A stretch of DNA of 5,800 bases from an uncultured Coriobacteriaceae bacterium (GTDB taxonomy: Bacteria > Actinomycetota > Coriobacteriia > Coriobacteriales > UMGS124). Made by a program: the position numbers and the translations under genes. The notes beneath the pieces are model-generated. The model made no database searches. It saw nothing but the letters and a program-made list of their open reading frames with translations, and had not been told where the DNA came from. The DNA lies in NCBI GenBank assembly GCA_900555105.1, contig USJP01000120.1, positions 1-5,800 of the forward strand. The letters run 5' to 3'. Positions 1 through 5,509 of the stretch are shown here, piece by piece. The number at the start of each line of letters is the position of its first letter. Positions within the stretch are counted from its first letter, which is position 1.

Positions 1-1208
1 AGCACGCGGGCCCGCCCCTGGGCTACACCGTCATCTGCGAGCGCGTCGGGCTGCCCCTGGTCACCAGCGTCCTCTCCATGCGAGGCAACCTGACCCCGGA
101 ATACGGCGCCACAAGCCGGGACGACCTTTCCATCAGCCGCGGTACCAGCACCCTCTGCACGCAAGGCATCCTGCCCCGGTACAACACCACCAGCGGCAGC
201 GACCTTCCCTCCGGCCGCAGCGCCAGCGTCTCCTGCACGTCCGTCTACCTGCCCGCCTGCACGTACGGCAGCCTTCCCTTCAGCTGCAGCGTCGGTGCTT
301 CCTGCACACCTGACGCCTTCCTCCCACGTCTGCTCGCCGGCCATGTCGGCCTGCTCGCCAAGGCCCTGCCCCACATGCACGCCCTCCACCATCTCCAGGC
401 TCTCGGGCTTGCGGGCGCGGACCTTGACCGTCTCGCCGCGGCCCCAGCTCTGGCGCACGAGCTCCACGCGCTCCGAGCACAGAGCGGCCAGAAGACGCCA
501 GGTCACGGCAAACAGCTCGGGCTCGGAGTCGAGCGCCGAGAAGAACTCCTCGGAGGGCGCGGTGGAGAAGCCGCCCAGGCATGCCGAGCGCTCCTCCTCA
601 AGCACGCGGTTCGTTGCGCGGGCCGCGTCGCCGAACGTCTCGCCCTGCAGCACCAGGCGTGCCTCGTAGGCAAACGTAAAGCCAAGGTTTTGGTTCACGC
701 CCACGAACATGAGCGCGACGTGACCGTTCACTGCGTTGTAGGAGGGGTAGACGAAGACCTCGTCGACCACGATGTTGTAGAGCGTGACGTTGAGCTTGCG
801 CACGTCGAGCGCCACGCAGCCCGGGAAGAAGTCGAACACGCCTGCCAGCGACACCGACTGGATGAACCCAGGCTCGGAGTCGAACGCCACGGCCGTGGCG
901 CCCTCGGAGAACTCCACGCAGGCACTGTTGTGCTCCCAGGTGCGCATGAGCTCGGGATAGACAAAGGGTGACAGGTCGTCGAACTCCTTGCCCTGCTCGT
1001 CGAAGTCGCGCACGGCCATCTCATGCTGGAAGGTGAGGCACGGCTGCAGCACAAGGCTGCCGAAGGTGGCATCGGCCACCTCGACCTCTCCCTGACGCGC
1101 TATCTCATTGATTGCCTGGATGCCTTCGTCGCTCCACCAGGGCCCCATGCTCACCTTGAGCTGGCGGGCCAGGCGGTCGCCGAAGGTTTTTCCCTTCTTC
1201 TTAGCCAC
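1..1208 (-). CDS. Unknown-family protein with a C-terminal tandem-repeat tail; 3' end beyond the window
   Basis: I do not recognise this family. The frame is open for at least 402 codons, from a GTG that directly follows the TAG of the ATP-grasp gene, and it runs off the left edge with no stop. The N-terminus is basic (VAKKKGKTFGDRLARQLK). Residues about 21-300 look like an ordinary soluble globular protein with alternating hydrophobic strands (for example near DVRKLNVTLYNIVVDEVFVY, residues 135-154). No signal peptide or membrane helix is evident. From residue about 302 it becomes low-complexity Ala/Gly/Val/Asp sequence built of degenerate repeats (listed separately). The GTG start is preferred over the ATG at residue 21 because an AAGGTGG ribosome-binding sequence lies 8 nt upstream. 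Codon style shifts in the tail to more GCT, GGT, GCA and GGA. Repeat-to-repeat changes there are often synonymous in this frame, which supports it as coding. The ATP-grasp neighbour is the only clue to function. Confidence 0.72.
   Translation of the reverse strand, partial: MAKKKGKTFGDRLARQLKVSMGPWWSDEGIQAINEIARQGEVEVADATFGSLVLQPCLTFQHEMAVRDFDEQGKEFDDLSPFVYPELMRTWEHNSACVEFSEGATAVAFDSEPGFIQSVSLAGVFDFFPGCVALDVRKLNVTLYNIVVDEVFVYPSYNAVNGHVALMFVGVNQNLGFTFAYEARLVLQGETFGDAARATNRVLEEERSACLGGFSTAPSEEFFSALDSEPELFAVTWRLLAALCSERVELVRQSWGRGETVKVRARKPESLEMVEGVHVGQGLGEQADMAGEQTWEEGVRCAGSTDAAAEGKAAVRAGGQVDGRAGDAGAAAGGKVAAAGGVVPGQDALRAEGAGTAADGKVVPACGAVFRGQVASHGEDAGDQGQPDALADDGVAQGRARV
3..305 (-). repeat. Degenerate ~78-bp (23-27 residue) tandem repeats in the C-terminal tail
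   Basis: On the minus strand there are units at 237-305 (69 nt), 159-236 (78 nt) and 78-158 (81 nt), plus a more diverged copy from 77 to the edge. Hand alignment of the middle two units over 56 bp gives roughly two thirds identity. The protein core is AG-x-A-G-x-AA-x-GKV followed by a G-Q pair, seen as AAEGKA, AAGGKV and AADGKV, then PGQDAL and RGQVAS. Unit lengths differ by whole codons, and the AA-x-GK core codons vary mostly at third positions (GCA/GCG, GCT/GCC, GGG/GGA). This argues that the array is translated in the frame of the host gene. The array continues beyond the window, so the copy number is unknown. Confidence 0.75.
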
Positions 1209-1223
1209 CTAGCAGTCCACCTT
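1206..1223 (-). promoter_or_regulatory. Stop-start junction (TAG then GTG) with internal ribosome binding site
   Basis: On the minus strand AAGGTGG (1217-1223) lies inside the last codons of the ATP-grasp gene. It is followed by TAG (1209-1211) and immediately by GTG (1206-1208), with 8 nt between the Shine-Dalgarno-like run and GTG. Both genes are in the same reading frame. The arrangement suggests translational coupling by termination and re-initiation. It would also give a single fused protein if the TAG were read through. Confidence 0.6.
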
Positions 1224-2552
1224 GAAGCTGCACGAGCACAGGCCGCCATGGTCGAGCGCGATGACGCCCTCCTGGCCCAGGCGGCAATACAGGCCCGCCA
1301 CGCGCCCGTTGTACTGGTAGAAGCCCGGCATCGACTGCCAGCTCTCCACGCGGCAGGGGTCCTGTCCCTCCGCATACTCAGGAAGCACGATGTCGACGTG
1401 CGCAGGCTGGTAGAACTCCTGGGCGATATAGCCGCGGTCGAGGTTGTCGCGCACCGTACGCTCCCAGCTCTCCTGGTCGAAGTCAACGCCGGGATAGACG
1501 CCGTGCGCACCGTAGTCGTCCTCGGGCTTCACGATCCAGGCGTTCTTGTGCTGAAGCACGTCGTCAAGGTCAAGCGCGGCGTTGTCGGCGCGCAGGCGAT
1601 AGGTGCGCGGCACCGTGCGATCGATGAAGGCGCACTCCTCAGGCGTGAGGAAAGCGCGGGTACGCTCGTCAAACAGCGCGACGTTGACCATCTTGGAGTG
1701 CACGACGGTGGTACGGAAGTGGCCGATGAGGCAGACCTTGCCCGCGGCAACGGCGTCGATGAGCGCGTCGCACTCACCGGGGTGCTGCAGGATCTCGCTC
1801 GTGACAGCACGACGGTAGATGGCATGGATCTGGGTGCCGTCGGCCGGGTCGATGAGCCTCTCGCCGTCGAACTCGAAACTGCGCACGTCCACGAAGCGGG
1901 CGGGGATGCCCGCGCGCTCGAAGGCGGCGATAAAGCGGTTGAAGTCGCTGAACACGCCCGACTCGGCGAAGTCGGTCACGCAAACGTTGGGCACTGGGGC
2001 GCTGGCAAAGCGGTCGGAGCGGTATACCTGCATGAACGCCTCGACCCAGCTGTCGAAGAGCTCGAACTTCTCCACGCGCCTGCCCTGGGCGAAGCGGGCG
2101 AAAGCCGGGGTCTGCTCAAGGGCGCTGGCCAGCACCAGGTCGCGCGACATGGCGCCCGACCCATCGGTGTTGAACTCGCAAAACTTGTACGACAAGTCGT
2201 CCTCGTTGAGGAACAGGTCGAAGCGGCCCATGGGCAGCTTCTCGTCGTAGCCGCAGGGCAAAAGGATGAGGCGCTTCACTTCCTCGGGGAAGCAGAACAG
2301 GTCGCGATAAGCGGGGTCTTCCACATAGCGTGCGATGACCTTGGAGAGGATGGTGTGGATCTGCGTGCAGGTGTCCTGCAGGAAGGCCACGTCAGCGGCA
2401 TTGAAGAGATAAGGCACGTAGGGGAAGCGAGCGGGAGCCCCGTGCACCCAGATGTCGGATTGCTCCACGAAATCGAGCGCGGCGCGGCGGCCCGGCAGGT
2501 CGCCGTCGAGGTCGCGGATGGCTTGGATGTACGCTGCGCGCTCTTCTTTCAT
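1209..2552 (-). CDS. Circularly permuted ATP-grasp ligase, glutathionylspermidine-synthase-like
   Basis: A 447-residue cytoplasmic protein, probably an ATP-dependent carboxylate-amine ligase. Visible landmarks in order: an N-terminal pre-ATP-grasp region; EFNTDGSGAM (126-135), the acidic/Asn motif typical of glutathionylspermidine-synthase-like enzymes; HAIYRRAV (243-250), the paired-Arg motif of circularly permuted ATP-grasp proteins; KNAWIVKPEDDYGAHGV (336-352), with a nucleotide-binding Lys and glycine loop; YIAQEF (375-380), the likely adenine hinge; and GLYCRLG (420-426) near the end. The last residues are Cys-rich (LCSCSFKVDC), with a terminal Cys. The ATG is supported by AGGAGGAG ending 5 nt upstream. 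The substrate cannot be read from the sequence. The family includes glutathionylspermidine synthase and uncharacterised peptide-tagging ligases, and no amidase domain like that of E. coli Gsp is fused here. The adjoining downstream gene is the most likely functional partner. Confidence 0.78.
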   Translation of the reverse strand: MKEERAAYIQAIRDLDGDLPGRRAALDFVEQSDIWVHGAPARFPYVPYLFNAADVAFLQDTCTQIHTILSKVIARYVEDPAYRDLFCFPEEVKRLILLPCGYDEKLPMGRFDLFLNEDDLSYKFCEFNTDGSGAMSRDLVLASALEQTPAFARFAQGRRVEKFELFDSWVEAFMQVYRSDRFASAPVPNVCVTDFAESGVFSDFNRFIAAFERAGIPARFVDVRSFEFDGERLIDPADGTQIHAIYRRAVTSEILQHPGECDALIDAVAAGKVCLIGHFRTTVVHSKMVNVALFDERTRAFLTPEECAFIDRTVPRTYRLRADNAALDLDDVLQHKNAWIVKPEDDYGAHGVYPGVDFDQESWERTVRDNLDRGYIAQEFYQPAHVDIVLPEYAEGQDPCRVESWQSMPGFYQYNGRVAGLYCRLGQEGVIALDHGGLCSCSFKVDC

Positions 2553-2557
2553 GTGTG

Positions 2558-2565
2558 CTCCTCCT
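2558..2565 (-). promoter_or_regulatory. Strong ribosome binding site of the ATP-grasp gene
   Basis: The minus strand reads AGGAGGAG followed by GTGTG and the ATG at 2552. It is a near-perfect anti-16S match at suitable spacing and fixes the start codon. Confidence 0.8.
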
Positions 2566-2593
2566 GATATGGCCTGCTACATGGCATCGCCCA

Positions 2594-2640
2594 TAAACAA
2601 CAACGCGCCGCCCCTGCCCATGCGGTCAAGGACGGCGCGT
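2594..2640 (-). terminator. Likely intrinsic terminator after yhbY
   Basis: On the minus strand ACGCGCCG (2633-2640) and CGGCGCGT (2603-2610) form an exact 8-bp GC-rich stem. It is followed directly by the T-rich run TTGTTGTTT (2594-2602). The hairpin lies about 33 nt past the yhbY stop, as expected for a terminator. The 22-nt loop is long and the T-run is interrupted by G, so strength is uncertain. A competing hairpin can form between GGCGCG (2634-2639) and GGGCGCG-complementary bases near 2657-2663. Partial read-through into the ATP-grasp gene is possible. No clear separate promoter for that gene was found in 2553-2672. Confidence 0.5.
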
Positions 2641-2672
2641 GTGCCACGGGGCATGCCGCGCCCGTTGCTGTG

Positions 2673-2972
2673 TTAGTCCAGCTCGATCTTCTTGACGTCC
2701 TTGCGGTGCGTGGGACGGTAGACCGAGAACTTGTGACCGATGACCTGCACGGGCTCAGCGCCGGTGCGGGCGCACAGCTCGTCGCAGGCCTCGCGGGCCG
2801 TGAGCTCAGAGGCGTCCAGGACCGAGCACTTGATGAGCTCGCGGGCCTCGAGGGCCTCGTTTGCCTGGGCGATGAGGCCCTCGTTGATGTTGGACTTGCC
2901 CACGATGAGCACAGGCTCCATGTTGTGTACCATGCTGCGCAGGTGCTTGCGCTGCTTAGCGGTGAGTGCCAT
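2673..2972 (-). CDS. yhbY: YhbY/CRS1-type RNA-binding protein
   Basis: A 99-residue protein consisting of a single CRS1-YhbY (CRM) domain, an IF3-C-like RNA-binding fold. Bacterial members associate with pre-50S ribosomal particles and are thought to help ribosome assembly. Family landmarks are LTAKQRKHLR at residues 3-12, the P20-VLIVGK-26 strand leading into the RNA-binding loop, RELIK (44-48) and VQVIGHKFSVYRP near the end. The length is typical of the stand-alone bacterial form. An upstream in-frame codon at 3026 would add 18 unrelated residues. The ATG at 2972 is chosen because the protein then begins MALTAKQ, and TAGGAG (2983-2988) lies 10 nt upstream. One oddity: the loop reads G25-K-S-N28, so the second Gly of the usual GxxG is Asn. 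Confidence 0.92.
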   Translation of the reverse strand: MALTAKQRKHLRSMVHNMEPVLIVGKSNINEGLIAQANEALEARELIKCSVLDASELTAREACDELCARTGAEPVQVIGHKFSVYRPTHRKDVKKIELD

Positions 2973-3026
2973 AGGCGGTTCGCTCCTAAAAGGAAAGTGC
3001 TGAAAAAACCAAACGCAAATCGCCAA

Positions 3027-3056
3027 ATTATTGCAAATTCTGGACGAGTTTTGTCA
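3027..3056 (-). promoter_or_regulatory. Candidate yhbY promoter
   Basis: On the minus strand TGACAA (3051-3056) is followed after 18 nt by AATAAT (3027-3032), the latter preceded by TGC. This resembles a sigma-70-type promoter and lies in an AT-rich gap that contrasts with the GC-rich genes on both sides. Assigned by eye only. Confidence 0.35.
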
Positions 3057-3078
3057 CTGCAGAAAGCATGTGCATAAA
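3051..3078 (+). promoter_or_regulatory. Candidate larE promoter, overlapping the divergent yhbY promoter
   Basis: TTGTCA (3051-3056) matches the -35 consensus at 5 of 6 bases. CATAAA (3073-3078), 16 nt further on, matches the -10 at 4 of 6; TAAATA at 18 nt is an alternative. The -35 occupies the same six bases as the proposed -35 of yhbY on the other strand, so the two promoters would compete. Assigned by eye only. Confidence 0.35.
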
Positions 3079-3130
3079 TACGCTACCCTTTTCGCGGAAA
3101 AATGTAGAACAATGCGCGCCATATGCGACT

Positions 3131-3143
3131 GGAGAAGGAGGAG
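3131..3143 (+). promoter_or_regulatory. Purine-rich ribosome binding site of larE
   Basis: The run GGAGAAGGAGGAG contains AAGGAGG at 3135-3141, four bases before ATG 3146. It decides the start: an in-frame ATG at 3068 would add 26 residues that do not resemble LarE and that overlap the proposed promoter. Confidence 0.8.
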
Positions 3144-3145
3144 CC

Positions 3146-3997
3146 ATGGCAAATTTCACTGCAACGAAGGAACAGCACGCAAAACTCGAGGCTTTGAGGG
3201 CCCATCTCAAAAGCCTTGACGCCGTCGCGGTGAGCTTCTCGGGCGGCGTGGACTCGACGCTGCTTCTTGCCGTGGCCCACGAGCAACTCGGCGGGGGCGT
3301 CATCGCCGTCACCGAGACCAACGCGCTCTACCCGCAGCGCGAGACCGACGAGGCAATCGCCTTCTGCCAGGCCCGCGGCATCGAGCAAGTGCTCATCTCT
3401 CACGACGCCGAAGGAGTCGAGGGCTTCAGCCACAACCCCAAAAACCGCTGCTACCTGTGCAAGCGCGACCTGTTCGCACACCTCAAGGAGACGGCCGATG
3501 CCAAGGCCGCGCAGATGGGCCTCATCGAGGCGGGCGCCCACATTGCCTGCGCGGAGGGCTCCAACGTCTCCGACCTCTCCGACTACCGCCCGGGATCGGC
3601 GGCCGTGAAGGAAGCCGGCGTGCTAAGCCCGCTGCTTGAGGCCGGCCTCACCAAGCAGGACATCCGTGACCTGTCGCGCGAGATGGGCCTACCCACCTGG
3701 GACAAGCCCTCGTTTGCCTGCCTGGCCAGCCGCTTCGTCTACGGCGAGCTCATCTCCAACCCGCTGCTGGAGCGCGTGGACAAGGCCGAGCAGCTCCTTA
3801 TCGACGCAGGCTTTCGCCAAGTGCGCGTGCGCATGCACGACAAGGGCGAGATGGCCCGCGTGGAGGTAGAGCCCGAGCGCGTCGGCGCGGTGTTCGACTT
3901 TTTGCGCAACGGCGGCACACAAGCCCTTCACGAACTGGGATTCAAGCACGTCTCAATCGACATGGATGGCTACCGAACTGGCTCCATGAACGAATAA
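3146..3997 (+). CDS. larE: LarE-type ATP-dependent sulfur insertase, three-cysteine (Fe-S) type
   Basis: A 283-residue cytoplasmic protein of the PP-loop ATP pyrophosphatase superfamily. LarE adenylates the pyridinium dicarboxylate precursor made by LarB and inserts sulfur, giving the thiocarboxylates of the nickel-pincer nucleotide cofactor of lactate racemase and relatives. The PP-loop SFSGGVDST spans residues 30-38. Family motifs include EGSNVSDLSDYRPG (137-150) and KPSFACLASR (187-196). The protein has the Cys set C102-x-x-C105 plus C192. Single-Cys enzymes such as that of Lactobacillus plantarum sacrifice one cysteine. Members with three cysteines, as in Thermotoga maritima, bind a [4Fe-4S] cluster instead, so this protein is inferred to be of the cluster type. 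Length is normal. No larA, larB or larC lies within the window. An NAD-synthetase or GuaA-like PP-loop enzyme is unlikely given the LarE motifs. Confidence 0.9.
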   Translation: MANFTATKEQHAKLEALRAHLKSLDAVAVSFSGGVDSTLLLAVAHEQLGGGVIAVTETNALYPQRETDEAIAFCQARGIEQVLISHDAEGVEGFSHNPKNRCYLCKRDLFAHLKETADAKAAQMGLIEAGAHIACAEGSNVSDLSDYRPGSAAVKEAGVLSPLLEAGLTKQDIRDLSREMGLPTWDKPSFACLASRFVYGELISNPLLERVDKAEQLLIDAGFRQVRVRMHDKGEMARVEVEPERVGAVFDFLRNGGTQALHELGFKHVSIDMDGYRTGSMNE

Positions 3998-4159
3998 AAT
4001 ACCTGGTAATCGTACGTATATCAATTTTTTCAATAGCTAGTTTGCAATAATACGTAGCTTTCGAGTTGCCCACGAGACGCTAGACTGCGTAGCCACCTTG
4101 AGGACGACCCCCGCAAGCCCCCACACGCGGGCTTCGAGATACACGAAAGCGAGACCGCA
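3998..4159. promoter_or_regulatory. Spacer before the CoA ligase gene, with inverted repeat TACGTAT-N30-ATACGTA
   Basis: No gene is seen in these 162 bases. The first half is AT-rich, unlike the genes around it. TACGTAT (4013-4019) and ATACGTA (4050-4056) form a perfect 7-bp inverted repeat 30 nt apart, and each arm contains the palindrome TACGTA. The centre-to-centre distance is about 37 bp, which would suit two operator half-sites. No convincing -35/-10 pair was found; TAGACT (4081-4086) is a weak -10 candidate downstream. No GC stem followed by a T-run that would terminate larE was found. Operator function is inferred only. Confidence 0.35.
4115..4134 (+). other. Leader hairpin in the 5' region of the CoA ligase gene
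   Basis: AAGCCC (4115-4120) can pair with GGGCTT (4129-4134) around an 8-nt loop. An alternative pairing joins CCCGC (4109-4113) and GCGGG (4127-4131). The two pairings exclude each other. There is no T-run, so it is not a terminator. The ligase has no good Shine-Dalgarno in the bases before ATG 4160 (GAAAGCGAGACCGCA), so leader structure could affect translation. Confidence 0.3.
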
Positions 4160-5497
4160 ATGGCAAAGAAGAAGCTGCCCTACGACCAGAAATACTACGA
4201 CCCCGAGATCGAGTGCATGCCCCGCCCCGAGCTCGAGCAACTCCAGCTCGAGCGCCTGAAGGAGATGGTGCGTTGGTCCTACGACAACGCCCCCTATTAC
4301 AAACAGGCCTGGGACGAGGCCGGCGTGAGCCCCGAGGACATCCACACGCTCAAGGACATCGAGAAGTTCCCCTTCATCGACAAGAAGACCGAGCGTGAGA
4401 CCCAGGGTGTAGGCTCCTTCTTCGGCGGCCTGTGCGCCGTGCCCGAGGAGGACGTCGTCTTCATGGCCACCAGCTCGGGTTCGACCGGTGTGCCCACGAT
4501 GAGCCCGTTCACCCAGGAGGACTTCGACCTGTGGCAGGACACCGAGGCGCGTCTGTTCTGGCAGGCCGGCATGCGCCCCACCGACCGTTACGTCCACGGC
4601 CTCAACTTCGCCCTCTACGTGGGCGGCCCCGACGTCATCGGCGCGCAGAACCTGGGTGCCACGGCCATCTGGGTGGGTGCCGTGCCCTCCGACCGCCTGC
4701 TCTTCGTGCTGAAGCACTACCAGCCCACCATCATCTGGACAAGCCCGTCCTACGCCTGGCAGCTGGGCAACAAGGCCATTGAGAAGGGCCTCGACCCCAA
4801 GACAGACTTCAACATCCACACCATCATCGTCGCAGGCGAGCCCGGCGGCTCCATCGCTACCACGCGCAAGGCCATCGAGGATCTGTGGGGCGCCAAGCTC
4901 GTGGACTTCTTCGGCCTGTCCGACATCTACGGCGCCTGCGCGGCCATGTGCGAGGCCAAGGACGGCCTGCACATCGTGGAAGACCAGATCCTCGTGGAGA
5001 CCGTGGACCCCGCGACGGGCGAGGTGCTCGAGCCTGGCTCGCGCGGCGAACTCGTCTACACCACGCTGTGCAAGAAGGCCCGCCCGATGATCCGCTTCCG
5101 CTCCGGCGACATCGGCTACGTCTCCACCGACACCTGCAGCTGCGGCCGCACCCTGGCCCGCATCCACATCCAGGGCCGCAAGGACGAGATGTTCATCGTC
5201 GGCGCCGTCAACGTGTTCCCCACCGACGTCGAGTACGTAGTGCGCGCCGAGCCCGGCCTCACCGGCGAGTACCGCATCCGCGTGTATAACGAGAACTTCA
5301 CCACCCGCTACGAGGTGAGCGTGGAGCGCTCCTCGGGCATCGAGGACTCCTACGAGGAGATTGCCCGCCGCGTGGAGAACGCCCTCAAGACCCACACCGG
5401 CGTGCGCCCCGCAAAGGTGCTCGTGTTCGACGAAGGCAAGCTCAACGTCTCCAGCGAGCACAAGGCATCCCGCTTCATCGACGAGCGCAACAACTAA
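4160..5497 (+). CDS. paaK: Phenylacetate-CoA ligase family (PaaK-like) aryl-acid CoA ligase
   Basis: A 445-residue ANL-superfamily adenylating enzyme that would activate an aromatic acid to its CoA thioester with ATP, giving AMP and PPi. Motifs in order: ATP loop TSSGSTGVP (104-112); AGEPGG before the acceptor region; FFGLSDIYG (250-258), the counterpart of the PaaK DxYGxSE signature; GLHIVEDQ; RFRSGDIG (312-319), with the ribose-binding Asp317; C326-S-C328-GRT; hinge GRKDEMFIVGAVNVFP (339-354); and the C-terminal HKASRF with Lys435 as the probable catalytic lysine. The domain is complete and length is typical of the family (about 430-450). The substrate could be phenylacetate, indoleacetate or another aryl acid; the sequence does not decide. 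The start is the ATG giving MAKKKLPYD, despite a weak Shine-Dalgarno. The next gene follows after 12 nt, implying an operon. Confidence 0.88.
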   Translation: MAKKKLPYDQKYYDPEIECMPRPELEQLQLERLKEMVRWSYDNAPYYKQAWDEAGVSPEDIHTLKDIEKFPFIDKKTERETQGVGSFFGGLCAVPEEDVVFMATSSGSTGVPTMSPFTQEDFDLWQDTEARLFWQAGMRPTDRYVHGLNFALYVGGPDVIGAQNLGATAIWVGAVPSDRLLFVLKHYQPTIIWTSPSYAWQLGNKAIEKGLDPKTDFNIHTIIVAGEPGGSIATTRKAIEDLWGAKLVDFFGLSDIYGACAAMCEAKDGLHIVEDQILVETVDPATGEVLEPGSRGELVYTTLCKKARPMIRFRSGDIGYVSTDTCSCGRTLARIHIQGRKDEMFIVGAVNVFPTDVEYVVRAEPGLTGEYRIRVYNENFTTRYEVSVERSSGIEDSYEEIARRVENALKTHTGVRPAKVLVFDEGKLNVSSEHKASRFIDERNN

Positions 5498-5503
5498 GGA
5501 GGG
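5496..5503 (+). promoter_or_regulatory. Ribosome binding site overlapping the CoA ligase stop codon
   Basis: AAGGAGGG begins within the TAA stop (5495-5497) and lies 6 nt before the ATG at 5510. It marks tight co-translation of the two genes. Confidence 0.75.
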
Positions 5504-5509
5504 CTCACC

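Noticed and set aside
23..238. Minus-strand 71-codon frame within the repeat region
   Set aside because: It has high G at third positions but many AGG codons, unlike the other genes. A TAG lies just upstream in that frame and it has no ribosome binding site.
1..305. CRISPR array
   Set aside because: The units are degenerate along their whole length, with no identical repeats separated by unique spacers.
78..971. Long plus-strand open frame of 297 codons opposite the unknown gene
   Set aside because: Its codon boundaries coincide with the minus-strand gene. Its C-ending codons follow from G-starting codons on the other strand. The product is an implausible Cys/Ser/Thr-rich then His/Leu-rich chain, and repeat substitutions are synonymous on the minus strand, not here.
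1023..2567. 514-codon plus-strand open frame across the ATP-grasp gene
   Set aside because: Antisense shadow of a clear ATP-grasp protein with recognisable motifs; such frames are common in GC-rich DNA.
3068..3145. Upstream in-frame ATG extending LarE by 26 residues
   Set aside because: The added residues do not resemble LarE, they overlap the proposed promoter, and a strong ribosome binding site sits at 3131-3143 before ATG 3146.
5132..5150. Zinc site in the CoA ligase at C326-S-C328
   Set aside because: C-x-CGRT is a usual element of PaaK-family proteins, and no further paired cysteines complete a metal site nearby.
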